Shown: positions 28,409-38,091 of the stretch, in pieces
Numbering within the stretch: position 1 is the stretch's first letter
How the letters are laid out: the number at the start of each line of letters is the position of its first letter
The notes under the pieces: generated by a model
Told to the model about the DNA's origin: nothing
The model's input: the letters and a program-made list of their open reading frames with translations, nothing else
Databases searched by the model: none
Program-made: the position numbers and the translations under genes
DNA from: Streptomyces sp. NBC_01267
GTDB lineage: Bacteria > Actinomycetota > Actinomycetes > Streptomycetales > Streptomycetaceae
Length of the DNA: 64,000 nt
Direction: 5' to 3'
Assembly (NCBI RefSeq): GCF_036241575.1
Contig: NZ_CP108455.1
Span: 4,146,001-4,210,000, forward strand

Positions 28409-29503
28409 ATGTCTGCTGAATCTTCCGAGCGTGCGCCGCACGCGGGCACCGGTGCCAGCTACGCGAGCGCGGGCGTCGACATCGAAGCCGGTGACCGCGC
28501 CGTCGAGCTCATGAAGGAGTGGGTGAAGAAGACCCGCCGCCCCGAGGTCATGGGCGGCCTCGGCGGTTTCGCCGGTCTCTTCGACGCCTCCGCCCTGAAG
28601 CGGTACGAGCGTCCGCTGCTGGCCTCGGCCACCGACGGCGTCGGGACGAAGGTCGACCTCGCCCGCAAGATGGGTGTGTACGACACCATCGGCCACGACC
28701 TCGTCGGCATGGTCGTCGACGACCTGGTCGTGTGCGGTGCGGAACCGCTCTTCATGACCGACTACATCTGCGTCGGCAAGGTCTTCCCCGAGCGCGTCGC
28801 CGCGATCGTGAAGGGCATCGCCGAGGGCTGTGTGCTGGCCGGCTGCGCGCTGGTCGGCGGCGAGACCGCCGAGCACCCCGGCCTGCTCGGCGAGGACGAC
28901 TTCGACGTCGCGGGCGCCGGTACGGGCGTGGTCGAGGCCGACCGGCTGCTCGGCCCGGACCGGATCCGCCAGGGCGATGTGGTCATCGCGATGGCGTCGT
29001 CCGGACTTCACTCCAACGGGTACTCGCTGGTGCGTCACGTCGTCTTCGACCGGGCCGGCTGGACGCTGGACCGGGAGATCGCGGAGTTCGGCAGGACCCT
29101 CGGCGAGGAACTGCTGGAGCCCACCAGGATCTACTCGCTGGACTGCCTGGCGCTGACCCGGACGACCGAGGTGCACGGCTTCAGCCACATCACCGGCGGC
29201 GGGCTCGCCAACAACCTGGCCCGGGTCATCCCGGACGGCCTGCACGCCACCGTCGACCGTTCGACCTGGACGCCGGGCGCCGTCTTCGACGTGGTCGGCA
29301 AGGCCGGACAGGTGGAGCGGCTGGAGCTGGAGAAGACGCTCAACATGGGCGTCGGCATGATGGCCGTCGTTCCCGGGGAGTCCGTGGACGCGGCGCTGGC
29401 GACCTTCGCCGACCGGGGCCTGGACGCCTGGGTGGCCGGAGAGATCACCGAGCGCGGCGACCGCACCTCGGGCGCCGAGCTCACCGGGGACTACGCCAAG
29501 TAG
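28409..29503 (+). CDS. purM: Phosphoribosylformylglycinamidine cyclo-ligase (AIR synthetase)
   Basis: 364 aa, ATG start. It closes the imidazole ring of AIR from FGAM and ATP. Landmarks: SYASAGVDIEAGDRAVELMK, LLASATDGVGTKVDLA, CALVGGETAEHPG, SSGLHSNGYSLVR and HITGGGLANNLARV. Downstream of purF in the usual actinobacterial order. Confidence 0.98.
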   Translation: MSAESSERAPHAGTGASYASAGVDIEAGDRAVELMKEWVKKTRRPEVMGGLGGFAGLFDASALKRYERPLLASATDGVGTKVDLARKMGVYDTIGHDLVGMVVDDLVVCGAEPLFMTDYICVGKVFPERVAAIVKGIAEGCVLAGCALVGGETAEHPGLLGEDDFDVAGAGTGVVEADRLLGPDRIRQGDVVIAMASSGLHSNGYSLVRHVVFDRAGWTLDREIAEFGRTLGEELLEPTRIYSLDCLALTRTTEVHGFSHITGGGLANNLARVIPDGLHATVDRSTWTPGAVFDVVGKAGQVERLELEKTLNMGVGMMAVVPGESVDAALATFADRGLDAWVAGEITERGDRTSGAELTGDYAK

Positions 29504-29692
29504 GCAGCCCCGACGGACGGAGCGCCCGGCACCACGGCCGGGCGTGACGACCGACGGGACCGGGCCGGCGGTACGGACCGGGACAGCACAGAACCCGGCC
29601 CGGGGCGGAAGCCCTGGACCGGGTCGGGTGACAGTGCCGACCGGAGTCCGCACCGCGACTGTGCTCGGTGACTGCTGTGTGAGGTCTGTACG

Positions 29693-29944
29693 TCAAGCGC
29701 CGCGGCGCTGAGACGAAGGACCGGACTCGTCGTCCTCGTCCTGATCCTCGTTGTAACGATCCGCGTACTGTGCGTACGGGTCATCTTCCTCTTCGTCGTC
29801 CTCGAACGGCTCCGCGTTCGGTGGCTGACTCGTAGGAGATGCGCCCAGCTCATTGGCCAGACGCGACAGGTCCGTTCCGCCGCTGCTGTACTTCAGCTGG
29901 CGGGCGACCTTCGTCTGCTTGGCCTTTGCCCGGCCGCGCCCCAT
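29693..29944 (-). CDS. DUF3073 small acidic protein
   Basis: 83 aa from ATG 29944. The basic N-terminus GRGRAKAKQTKVARQLKYSS is the conserved DUF3073 signature; the second half is strongly acidic (EPFEDDEEEDDPYAQYADRY). Widespread in actinobacteria next to purM; function unknown. The open frame extends upstream of 29944 but loses family similarity there. Confidence 0.9.
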   Translation of the reverse strand: MGRGRAKAKQTKVARQLKYSSGGTDLSRLANELGASPTSQPPNAEPFEDDEEEDDPYAQYADRYNEDQDEDDESGPSSQRRGA

Positions 29945-30223
29945 GGCTCGACCCCCTCGGTGACGGGGCTCGACGGCCCCAGAGTCTTGACACCCGTTCA
30001 TGATTCGGAACGGACTCTCCGTGAAGAGTCCGGTCCGTAGGGCTTCAACGGTACCTGCTTCCGCGGCCATACGGTACGCCGCCCACAGGTAGCGCCGCTT
30101 CACAGAACCGGCGAGGAGCCCCGTCCTCGCTGGTCAGCTGCGATTTTAGCCTCTTCCGGGCGGCCGACCCGCCGACGGGGGTGAGTCACGTCTCCCCGAC
30201 AGCGGGTCAGCGCCCGTGCACCG

Positions 30224-31324
30224 TCAGTGGCTGCGCGCCTCGGCCATCCGCTGCTCGGCAATCCGGTCCGCCGCGGCGGCCGGCGGGATACCGTCTTCCT
30301 TCGCACGTGCGAATATTGCCAGCGTGGTGTCGAAGATCTTCGCGGCCTTCGCCTTGCAGCGGTCGAAGTCGAAACCGTGCAGTTCGTCGGCGACCTGGAT
30401 GACGCCGCCCGCGTTCACCACGTAGTCCGGGGCGTAGAGGATCCCGCGGTCCGCGAGGTCCTTCTCGACACCCGGGTGCGCGAGCTGGTTGTTGGCGGCG
30501 CCGCACACCACCTTCGCGGTGAGCACCGGCACGGAGTGGTCGTCGAGCGCGCCGCCCAGGGCGCACGGGGCGTAGATGTCGAGCCCCTCGGTACGGATCA
30601 GCGCCTCGGTGTCGGCGACCGGGGTGACCAGGCCGGGGTGCTTGTCCGTGACACGGCGTACGGAGTCCTCCCGCACGTCGGTGACCAGGACCTCCGCGCC
30701 CTCCGCCAGCAGGTGCCCGACCAGGTGGTGGCCGACCTTGCCGACGCCTGCGACGCCGATCCGGCGACCGCGCAGCGCCGGATCGCCCCAGAGGTGCTGG
30801 GCGCTGGCCCGCATGCCTTGGTAGACGCCGAACGCGGTGAGCACCGAGGAGTCGCCCGCACCGCCGTTCTCGGGGGAGCGGCCGGTGGTCCACCGGCAGG
30901 TCCGCGCGACCACGTCCATGTCCGCGACGTAGGTGCCGACGTCGCAGGCCGTCACGTACCGCCCGCCGAGCGAGGCGACGAACCTGCCGTACGCCAGGAG
31001 CAGTTCGTCGGTCTTGATCAGCTCCGGGTCGCCGATGATCACGGCCTTGCCACCGCCGTGGTCCAGTCCGGCCATGGCGTTCTTGTACGACATCCCGCGA
31101 GCCAGGTTCAGCGCGTCGGCGACGGCCGCTTCCTCGCTCGCGTACGGATAGAAGCGCGTACCGCCGAGGGCGGGGCCCAGGGCGGTGGAGTGGATGGCGA
31201 TCACGGCCTTGAGGCCGGTGGCGCGGTCCTGGCAGAGCACGACTTGCTCGTGTCCCCCCTGATCCGAGTGGAACAGGGTGTGCAGCACATCGACATTGTC
31301 AGGGACGCCGGTCACAACGGTCAC
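30224..31324 (-). CDS. vdh: Valine (branched-chain amino acid) dehydrogenase
   Basis: 366 aa from the GTG at 31324 with GGGAG 8 nt upstream; a TTG 15 nt earlier is the alternative. NAD-dependent oxidative deamination of valine/leucine, which feeds acyl-CoA precursors. Conserved elements: the glycine-rich active-site [11 protein letters not shown] with the catalytic Lys, [17 protein letters not shown], the Rossmann [12 protein letters not shown], and [13 protein letters not shown]. Divergent from the gene at 31483. Confidence 0.95.
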   Translation of the reverse strand: MTVVTGVPDNVDVLHTLFHSDQGGHEQVVLCQDRATGLKAVIAIHSTALGPALGGTRFYPYASEEAAVADALNLARGMSYKNAMAGLDHGGGKAVIIGDPELIKTDELLLAYGRFVASLGGRYVTACDVGTYVADMDVVARTCRWTTGRSPENGGAGDSSVLTAFGVYQGMRASAQHLWGDPALRGRRIGVAGVGKVGHHLVGHLLAEGAEVLVTDVREDSVRRVTDKHPGLVTPVADTEALIRTEGLDIYAPCALGGALDDHSVPVLTAKVVCGAANNQLAHPGVEKDLADRGILYAPDYVVNAGGVIQVADELHGFDFDRCKAKAAKIFDTTLAIFARAKEDGIPPAAAADRIAEQRMAEARSH

Positions 31325-31482
31325 GGTGGTGACTCCCAAGTACGAAGCGGCGAAGGATGGAGAGCCCTCTTACGGGTGGAGAAGGCCCTGCTTGGCAGCA
31401 GATTAGGGCCTACGCGTCCGTAGATCAGGCGCAGTGCGCAGGATCACCCCCTCGTGGTGCGGTGCCGTGGGACGATCACCTC

Positions 31483-32349
31483 ATGGCGGTGGTGTCCTCA
31501 GTGATCGTCCCCTATACGTCCTACCTGCGGGTGTACGAGCCCCTGGCGGCCTTCCCGGAGTCCGAGCGCGGCCACTGGGCCCGCTACGCGCGCCGGACCG
31601 ACCTGCCGACGGCGCAGGACGAACTCCGGCGCTCGCTGGCGGATCTGGTGCCGACGCCACCGGTCGCGGTCCCGGTGCACGAGAGCGCCGAGGCGTTCGT
31701 GGCCGAGCTGGACGGGGTGGTCTGCGTCTGCCCGTGGCGGACCCGGCTGCGCGGCTGGCAGGCCCTGGAGGCGCTGGAGGAGCAGTACCCGGCGCCCGTC
31801 CTGGACGTGGTGCTGCCCCCGGTGGTGCGCCGGCAGGCCGCGGCCGACTACGAGCGCTGGCAGGAGCGGAACCCGGACGCGCGGCCCTGGATCAGAACGA
31901 CGGTGTGGCATGTCCCGGTCCGCTGGTTCACGCTCTTCGACGACGAGGAGCGGGAGTACGCGAAGGGCGGTTCCACCGGGGAGGCCGGGGGCGCGGTGCG
32001 GCTGCCGCCCGTGCTCCGGTACCGGACGCCGATGGTGCAGGCGAGGCGCCGGCTGGCCCGGTCGCTGAAGACGCTCCGCGAGCACTTCGAGGAAGGCCCG
32101 CTCACCGAGGGCCTGGTGGAGGTCGGACGGTGGCTGGAGGAGTTCCATCCCCGGTCGCTGGTCGAACTCGACTACGGCGGCCTGGTGCACGCCCTGCCCG
32201 AGGCGCAGTTGGCGGAGGACCGGTCGGCCGCGGACGTGACGGCCGCGGTCGCCGCGCTGCGCGCGGGCGACGAGGCGGCGGCCGATGCGGCGTACGAGCG
32301 GCTGGCTGTCCGCTGGCGGGCCGTACGGGAGCGGCAGACCGCGAACTGA
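31483..32349 (+). CDS. Conserved hypothetical protein
   Basis: 288 aa from ATG 31483 (AVVSSVIVPYTSYLRVYEPL); earlier in-frame starts would reach into the vdh promoter region. Soluble, no signal peptide or membrane helix. It contains one CVCPWRTR segment, a basic-rich middle (RQAAADYERWQERNPDARPW) and a helical C-terminus. Its position between vdh and bldC is, from memory, conserved in Streptomyces, but I recognise no domain. Confidence 0.8.
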   Translation: MAVVSSVIVPYTSYLRVYEPLAAFPESERGHWARYARRTDLPTAQDELRRSLADLVPTPPVAVPVHESAEAFVAELDGVVCVCPWRTRLRGWQALEALEEQYPAPVLDVVLPPVVRRQAAADYERWQERNPDARPWIRTTVWHVPVRWFTLFDDEEREYAKGGSTGEAGGAVRLPPVLRYRTPMVQARRRLARSLKTLREHFEEGPLTEGLVEVGRWLEEFHPRSLVELDYGGLVHALPEAQLAEDRSAADVTAAVAALRAGDEAAADAAYERLAVRWRAVRERQTAN

Positions 32350-32490
32350 CGGGTCGTCCGTCCGGGGCGCGCACAGGGCCACGGACGGCGGTGGGGACCT
32401 AGGTCCCGATCCGGGCCTTTGCGTCAAGCGTGATGGACCGCACTTACCGGGGCCTTGCGCCCATCCCCTACCCTCGTGTCAAAATAGGAC

Positions 32491-32513
32491 AAGGAGCCCG
32501 GGGAGGGCTCCTT
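32491..32513 (+). terminator. Hairpin between the hypothetical gene and bldC
   Basis: 9-bp perfect stem (AAGGAGCCC / GGGCTCCTT) with a 5-nt loop, 142 nt after the stop at 32349. Terminator for the upstream gene, or part of the bldC upstream region. Confidence 0.6.
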
Positions 32514-32840
32514 CCGTCCAAGTAAGGGCGGATTGCTCGGCATTGCACTCTATAGGGGGGGTCTGTTGACTCCTGATCGCCATGTTACTGATCGTTACTG
32601 TGGTGTGACTGTCCGCTATGGCATGGTCCATCGGGCTTCCGCCGCTGATGAACACCTGAGAGGGCAATTCCATCGGTTTGGCCGACGTGGCTGGACGGAT
32701 GGTGTAGTTGTAGTGCCGAGGACAAGCCGTTCGTCCTATAACCGACTCGGCTCGCGTCCGCCATTTCGGGCAACGCGGGTCAAGGTGCAGAATTTAGAGG
32801 AAAGAACCGAGATGGTTCGGTTCTCCCGAGGAGGCCGCTC
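32514..32840 (+). promoter_or_regulatory. bldC upstream region
   Basis: Gene-free and unusually AT-rich. It contains direct repeats GTTACTG at 32584-32590 and 32594-32600 (10-bp period), a small dyad GAACC/GGTTC just before the gene (about 32798-32820), and a strong ribosome binding site GAGGAGG at 32828-32834. BldC binds AT-rich head-to-tail direct repeats, so the GTTACTG pair is a possible autoregulatory site. No promoter hexamers could be assigned with confidence. Confidence 0.5.
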
Positions 32841-33047
32841 ATGACCGCTCGCACCCCTGATGCCGAGCCGCTGCTGACCCCGGCTGAGGTTGCCACGATG
32901 TTCCGCGTGGACCCGAAGACGGTCACCCGCTGGGCGAAGGCGGGCAAGCTCACGTCCATCCGAACGCTGGGTGGGCATCGCCGGTACCGCGAGGCAGAGG
33001 TCCGTGCGTTGCTGGCGGGTATTCCGCAGCAGCGCAGCGAGGCCTGA
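32841..33047 (+). CDS. bldC: Developmental regulator BldC
   Basis: 68 aa, the full size of BldC. It is a single MerR-type winged-helix DNA-binding domain without the MerR coiled-coil: LLTPAEVATMFRVDPKTVTR forms the HTH and the wing contains TLGGHRRYREAEVRALLAG. BldC delays entry into sporulation by binding direct repeats cooperatively. ATG with a near-perfect ribosome binding site. A U-tract terminator follows. Confidence 0.97.
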   Translation: MTARTPDAEPLLTPAEVATMFRVDPKTVTRWAKAGKLTSIRTLGGHRRYREAEVRALLAGIPQQRSEA

Positions 33048-33145
33048 ACACCCCGATAAATCGGGCGTTTCCAGGTCCCCCAACCTGGTTCGCTCCGCTT
33101 TGGCTCCACTTGACGGCCGTCCGCCCCAACGGATTTCTGTCTTCG

Positions 33146-33183
33146 ATCGCGCTGGACTCCGCCGGGTCCAGCGCGATTTTTTT
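33146..33183 (+). terminator. Rho-independent terminator of bldC
   Basis: 12-bp perfect stem (33146-33157 with 33166-33177) followed directly by six T residues. A canonical U-tract is rare in this genome background. Confidence 0.93.
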
Positions 33184-33512
33184 GTGTCATGGCCCGCCCG
33201 GAGGGGCTGCCGCAGGGCCGTCTGCCTGCTCCGATGCGCCTCCGGGCGGCTGCGGGGCGGGGTTCCACGGCCCGCCGGGGGGCGTCCGATTCCGCCCCGT
33301 CGTCCCGTTGTAGGGGCCCGTTTGGGGGCGGGGCGTGTGCCGCCGGTTACGCCTCGCACAGTAGTGCAATTGCACATATTAAATTGGGGTGTTGTAAGAG
33401 AGGGGTAAGTTCACTCGTTCTCAAAACTCTTTACGTGACACCCGTCACACGGCTCGCCCCTTGCCAAACCCGAGTCTGCCACCGGGCGGGCGCCGGGCAA
33501 CGGGTTGTCGGG
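33184..33512. other. AT-rich island with palindromes between convergent genes
   Basis: No credible ORF. About 33355-33450 is AT-rich and holds a perfect 12-bp palindrome GTGCAATTGCAC (33364-33375), a TATTAAATT stretch and a dyad GTGAC-ACCC-GTCAC (33435-33448). The flanking genes (bldC on plus, a small gene on minus) both end here, so neither explains a promoter-like region. Confidence 0.6.
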
Positions 33513-33683
33513 TCATCCGCGTGGCGCCGCCCCGCCGTCCGCCGGCGGCTCCATGGCGAGCCGCAGCAGCCGGTGACAGACCGGACAGTGCCGGGTGAGG
33601 TGCCGGTAGCCCGTACGCCCTTGGGCGGCGGCCAGATGGGCGCGCAGCAGTGCCCGGGTCTCATGTCTCGTAGCCGCCGCCAT
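33513..33683 (-). CDS. Small CPVC-motif protein (DUF6274-like)
   Basis: 56 aa from the ATG at 33683, supported by GGGAGG 6 nt upstream; the frame could begin at 33743. MAAATRHETRALLRAHLAAA is followed by RHLTRHCPVCHRLLRLAME: a short helical protein with a His/Cys cluster (H, H, CPVC, H) that could bind one zinc. I associate it with DUF6274 of Streptomyces; function unknown. Confidence 0.7.
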   Translation of the reverse strand: MAAATRHETRALLRAHLAAAQGRTGYRHLTRHCPVCHRLLRLAMEPPADGGAAPRG

Positions 33684-33787
33684 ACGCCGCCTCCCGCCGG
33701 GTCCCCAGCTGTCTGAGTACCCGTGAGGGGAAGCCGTCGTCAAGACGCGTGCACGGCCCCGTGGGGGCGGCGCACGGGGCCGGACAG

Positions 33788-33826
33788 CAGAACGGCCCGC
33801 ATCCGGTGGGGATGCGGGCCGTTCTG
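33788..33826 (-). terminator. Terminator downstream of tRNA-Asp
   Basis: Perfect 17-bp stem (33788-33804 with 33810-33826), 5-nt loop, 17 nt beyond the 3' end of the minus-strand tRNA-Asp. A further GGCCCCGTG/CACGGGGCC dyad lies at 33755-33780. Confidence 0.88.
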
Positions 33827-33842
33827 TACTGCTTCTCTACTG

Positions 33843-33917
33843 CGGTCCTGACGGGATTTGAACCCGCGGCCTCCACCTTGACAGGGTGGCGAGCACTCCA
33901 AACTGCTCCACAGGACC
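33843..33917 (-). tRNA. tRNA-Asp(GTC), copy 1
   Basis: 75 nt, canonical: acceptor GGTCCTG/CAGGACC, anticodon loop CTGTCAA, T-loop GTTCAAATC, discriminator G. Identical to the copy at 39277-39351. Confidence 0.96.
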
Positions 33918-34001
33918 AGGTTTCGCAGCCGATGTTCGTTTGGCTGCGAGACAGAACTGTACAGGAGCCCGAGGCCCTGGTCGAACCGGCTGCGGAACAG
34001 G

Positions 34002-37000
34002 TCAGCGGACCGCCGCGACCACCGCGTCGATGGCCTTCACGATGCGCTTGTCCGAGACGGTCTGCGCCGTGCCGAGGGCGTGCGCGAAGTAGCTCACCCG
34101 CAACTCCTCGATCATCCAGCGGATGTCGGTCACCTCCTGCGGGACGGGCCGCCCCTGCGGCAGCTGCTCCAGCAGCCAGGCGTACTCGTCCTGCATCTCG
34201 TGGACCTTCTCCATCCGGGTGGTGTCCCGCTGGACGGCCGTCGGCATCTGCTGGAGGCGCCGGTCCACGGCGACCATGTAACGCATCAGGTCGGGCAGCC
34301 TGCGCAGCCCGGTCGCGGTGACGAAACCCGGCTTGATGAGCGTCGCCAACTGGGTGCGCACGTCGGTGAGGTTGGCGACCAGCACCAGGCTGGTGGTGGC
34401 CTTCAGCCGGCGTTCGGCGGCCTGCCAGGCGGCCAGGATCTGCTGGACCTGGTCGACGGTCCTGATGGTCAGCTCGACCAGGTCGGTGCGTACCTTCTCG
34501 TACAGCTTGCGGTACGACTCCTCGTCCCACGCCGGCCCGCCGTGGTCGGCGATCAGCTTGTCCGCCGCCGCCGTCGCGCAGTCCTCGAAGAGGGCCTGCA
34601 CCGAGCCGTGCGGATTGCGGGACAGCGCGAGCTTCGCCTGGTTGCTGAGCCGGTCCGAGGCGAACTTGGCGGGGTTCACCGGGATGTTGAGCAGGACGAG
34701 CCTGCGGGTGCCCTGCCACATCGCCTGCTGCTGCTCGGCCTCGGTGTCGAAGAGCCGTACGGAGACGGACGTGCCCGCGTCGACCAGGGCCGGGAACGCG
34801 CGGACCGGCTGGCCCGCCCGCCTCGTCTCGAAGACGCGCGAGAGCGTGCCGATCGTCCAGTCGGTGAGGCCGGTGCGCTCGACGGACTCACCCGCCGGTC
34901 CCGCCGTCGCCGCCGCGGCCTTGGAGAGGGCCTGACGGGCCTTGGGGCGCAGCTTCAGCTTCAGCGCCTCCAGGTCCTTGTCCTCGGCCAGCTTGCGGCG
35001 CCGCTCGTCGACGATCCGGAACGTGATCTTCAGGTGGTCCGGCACCCGGGAGAGATCGAAGTCCCCGGCCGCGACCGGGACGCCGACCATCCGCTGGAGC
35101 TCGCGGGCGAGTGTCAGCGGCAGCGGCTCCTGGAGGGGGACCGCCCGGTCCAGGAAGGCTCCGGCGTAGTTCGGCGCGGGCACGTAGTGGCGGCGGATCG
35201 GCTTGGGCAGCGAGCGGATCAGCTCGGTGACCACCTCCTCGCGCAGCCCGGGGATCTGCCAGTCGAAGCCCTCGGGCGTGACCTGGTTGAGCACCTGGAG
35301 CGGGATGTGGACGGTGACGCCGTCCGCGTCCGCGCCCGGCTCGAACTGGTACGTCACCCGGAACTTGAGATTCCGCTGCCGCCAGGAGTCCGGGTAGTCG
35401 TCCTTGGTGACCGAGCCGGCCTTCTCGGTGAGGAGCATCGAGCGCTCGAAGTCGAGCACCTCGGGCTCCCCGCCCGCCTCGTGCCGCTTCTGCTTCCACC
35501 AGGAGTCGAAGTGCGCGCCGGAGACGATGTGTTCCGGGATGCGTTCGTCGTAGAAGTCGAAGAGCGTCTCGTCGTCCACGACGATGTCGCGGCGCCGGGC
35601 GCGGTGCTCCAACTCCTCGACCTCGGCGAGGAGTTTGCGGTTGTCCGCGAAGAACTTGTGGTGCGTGCGCCAGTCGCCCTCGACCAGTGCGTTGCGAATG
35701 AAAAGCTCCCGGCTGGTCTCCGGGTCGATCCGGCCGTAATTGACCTTGCGCTGGGCGACGATCGGGACGCCGTACAGCGTGACGCGCTCGTACGCCATCA
35801 CGGCCGCCTGGTCCTTCTCCCAGTGCGGCTCGCTGTAGGTGCGCTTCAGCAGGTGCCCGGCGAGCGGTTCGATCCACTCGGGCTCGACCTTCGCGTTGAC
35901 CCTGGCCCACAGCCGTGAGGTCTCGACCAGCTCGGCGGACATGATGAAGCGCGGCTGCTTCTTGAAGAGCGCCGAGCCGGGGAAGATCGCGAACTTCGCG
36001 TTGCGGGCGCCGAGGTACTCGTTCTTCTCGGTGTCCTTGAGCCCGATGTGCGAGAGCAGCCCGGCCAGCAGCGAGACGTGCACCGACTGCTCGGGGGCGT
36101 CCTCCTCGTTGAGGCGGATGCCCATGGTCCTGGCCACCGAACGCAGCTGCGCGTAGATGTCCTGCCACTCACGGATGCGCAGGAAGTTCAGGTACTCCTG
36201 CTTGCACATCCGGCGGAAGCTGGAGGAGCCGCGCTCCTTCTGCTGGTCGCGGAGGTAGCGCCAGAGGTTCAGGAAGGCCAGGAAGTCGGACGTCTCGTCC
36301 TTGAAGCGGGCGTGCTGCTGGTCGGCCTGTGTCTGCTTCTCCGCGGGGCGCTCGCGCGGGTCCTGGATGGAGAGCGCGGCGGCGATCACCATGACCTCGG
36401 TGACACAGCCGTTCCGGTCGGCCTCCAGGACCATCCGTGCCAGCCTCGGGTCGACGGGGAGCTGGCTGAGCTTGCGGCCCTCCGGGGTGAGCCGCCGCTT
36501 GGGGTCCTTCTCCTTGGGATCCAGCGCGCCCAGCTCCTGGAGGAGCTGCACACCGTCGCGGATGTTGCGGTGGTCCGGCGGGTCGATGAAGGGGAACTTC
36601 TCGATGTCGCCGAGCCCGGCCGCGGTCATCTGGAGGATGACGGACGCCAGGTTGGTCCGGAGGATCTCCGGGTCGGTGAACTCCGGGCGGGTGAGGAAGT
36701 CGTCCTCCGCGTACAGCCGGATGCAGATGCCGTCGGAGGTACGGCCGCAGCGGCCCTTGCGCTGGTTGGCGCTGGCCTGCGAGATCCGCTCGATGGGCAG
36801 CCGCTGGACCTTGGTGCGGTGGCTGTAGCGGGAGATACGGGCGGTGCCCGGGTCGATCACGTACTTGATGCCGGGGACGGTCAGGGAGGTCTCGGCGACG
36901 TTGGTGGCCAGCACCACCCGTCTCGTCACACCGCCGGAGGGCCGCTGGAACACCCGGTGCTGCTCGGCGTGCGACAGCCGGGCGTACAGCGGGAGCACCT

Positions 37001-37991
37001 CGGTGAACCGCAGGTTCCGTTTGTTCAGCGCGTCGGCGGTGTCCCGGATCTCGCGCTCGCCGGAGAGGAAGACCAGGATGTCGCCGGGGCCTTCGCCCTG
37101 GAGCTCGTCCACGGCCTCGCAGACCGCGGTGATCTGGTCGCGGTCGCCGTCTTCGCCGTCCTCTTCGAGGAGCGGGCGGTAGCGGACCTCGACCGGGTAC
37201 GTACGGCCGCTGACCTCCACGATCGGCGCCCCGGACCCGGCCCTGCCGTCCGTCATGTCCACCGAGGCGAAGCCGCCGAAGTGCTGCGCGAACCGCTCGG
37301 GGTCGATGGTGGCCGAGGTGATGACGACCTTCAGATCCGGCCGCTTCGGCAGCAGCTGCGCCAGATAGCCCAGCAGGAAGTCGATGTTGAGGGACCGCTC
37401 GTGGGCCTCGTCGATGATGATCGTGTCGTACGCGCGCAGCTCGCGGTCCGTCTGGATCTCCGCGAGCAGGATGCCGTCGGTCATCAGCTTGATGAAGGTG
37501 GCGTCCTGGTCGACCTGGTCGGTGAAGCGGACCTTCCAGCCGACCGCCTCGCCCAGCGGGGTCTTCATCTCGTCCGCGATGCGCTCGGCGACCGTACGGG
37601 CGGCGATCCGGCGCGGCTGGGTGTGGCCGATCATGCCCCGGACGCCGCGGCCCAGCTCCAGGCAGATCTTGGGGATCTGGGTCGTCTTGCCGGACCCGGT
37701 CTCGCCCGCGACGATCACCACCTGGTGATTCCGTATCGCCTCGGCGATCTCGTCCTTCTTCTGGCTGACCGGCAGCTGCTCGGGATAGCTGACGGCGGGC
37801 ACCCGGGCGGCCCGGCGGGCCAGCCGCCCCGCGGACTTCTCCGCCTCGGCGGCGATCTGGTCCAGCGCGGCCTGCCGGGCCTCTGGTTTACGGATACGGC
37901 GGGCGCCCTCCAGGCGTCGGCCGAGCCGGTGCGCGTCGCGCAGCGACAGCTCGTTGAGCGTGGCCTGGATATCAGCGAAGGAAGTAGACAT
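34002..37991 (-). CDS. hrpA: ATP-dependent RNA helicase HrpA
   Basis: 1329 aa, typical of bacterial HrpA. DEAH-box motor: motif I GETGSGKTT, Ia TQPRRIAART, II DEAH in IIIDEAHERSLNIDFL, III SAT, then VLATNVAETSLTVPGI and the QRKGRCGR motif VI. The winged-helix, HB and OB-fold regions follow, and a long C-terminal domain (DUF3418-like) of about 600 residues that is specific to HrpA. In E. coli HrpA acts on stalled ribosomes/mRNA. Monocistronic on the minus strand between two identical tRNA-Asp genes. Confidence 0.96.
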   Translation of the reverse strand: MSTSFADIQATLNELSLRDAHRLGRRLEGARRIRKPEARQAALDQIAAEAEKSAGRLARRAARVPAVSYPEQLPVSQKKDEIAEAIRNHQVVIVAGETGSGKTTQIPKICLELGRGVRGMIGHTQPRRIAARTVAERIADEMKTPLGEAVGWKVRFTDQVDQDATFIKLMTDGILLAEIQTDRELRAYDTIIIDEAHERSLNIDFLLGYLAQLLPKRPDLKVVITSATIDPERFAQHFGGFASVDMTDGRAGSGAPIVEVSGRTYPVEVRYRPLLEEDGEDGDRDQITAVCEAVDELQGEGPGDILVFLSGEREIRDTADALNKRNLRFTEVLPLYARLSHAEQHRVFQRPSGGVTRRVVLATNVAETSLTVPGIKYVIDPGTARISRYSHRTKVQRLPIERISQASANQRKGRCGRTSDGICIRLYAEDDFLTRPEFTDPEILRTNLASVILQMTAAGLGDIEKFPFIDPPDHRNIRDGVQLLQELGALDPKEKDPKRRLTPEGRKLSQLPVDPRLARMVLEADRNGCVTEVMVIAAALSIQDPRERPAEKQTQADQQHARFKDETSDFLAFLNLWRYLRDQQKERGSSSFRRMCKQEYLNFLRIREWQDIYAQLRSVARTMGIRLNEEDAPEQSVHVSLLAGLLSHIGLKDTEKNEYLGARNAKFAIFPGSALFKKQPRFIMSAELVETSRLWARVNAKVEPEWIEPLAGHLLKRTYSEPHWEKDQAAVMAYERVTLYGVPIVAQRKVNYGRIDPETSRELFIRNALVEGDWRTHHKFFADNRKLLAEVEELEHRARRRDIVVDDETLFDFYDERIPEHIVSGAHFDSWWKQKRHEAGGEPEVLDFERSMLLTEKAGSVTKDDYPDSWRQRNLKFRVTYQFEPGADADGVTVHIPLQVLNQVTPEGFDWQIPGLREEVVTELIRSLPKPIRRHYVPAPNYAGAFLDRAVPLQEPLPLTLARELQRMVGVPVAAGDFDLSRVPDHLKITFRIVDERRRKLAEDKDLEALKLKLRPKARQALSKAAAATAGPAGESVERTGLTDWTIGTLSRVFETRRAGQPVRAFPALVDAGTSVSVRLFDTEAEQQQAMWQGTRRLVLLNIPVNPAKFASDRLSNQAKLALSRNPHGSVQALFEDCATAAADKLIADHGGPAWDEESYRKLYEKVRTDLVELTIRTVDQVQQILAAWQAAERRLKATTSLVLVANLTDVRTQLATLIKPGFVTATGLRRLPDLMRYMVAVDRRLQQMPTAVQRDTTRMEKVHEMQDEYAWLLEQLPQGRPVPQEVTDIRWMIEELRVSYFAHALGTAQTVSDKRIVKAIDAVVAAVR

Positions 37992-38091
37992 ACCTGTCCC
38001 AGGATCTCACCCGGTGCAACCCACTGGCGAACGGATTTGAGTGTCAGGTTCTGGACGCGTATGTCTGTTGCGTGTGGTTTAGCGTGAATTC

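Noticed and set aside
33189..33716. 175-aa plus-strand frame across the bldC downstream island
   Set aside because: Crosses AT-rich palindromes and the antisense small gene; composition not coding-like.
36048..38087. 679-aa frame antisense to hrpA
   Set aside because: Shadow of the helicase gene; repetitive LxxxAxxG-type composition typical of antisense frames in GC-rich DNA.
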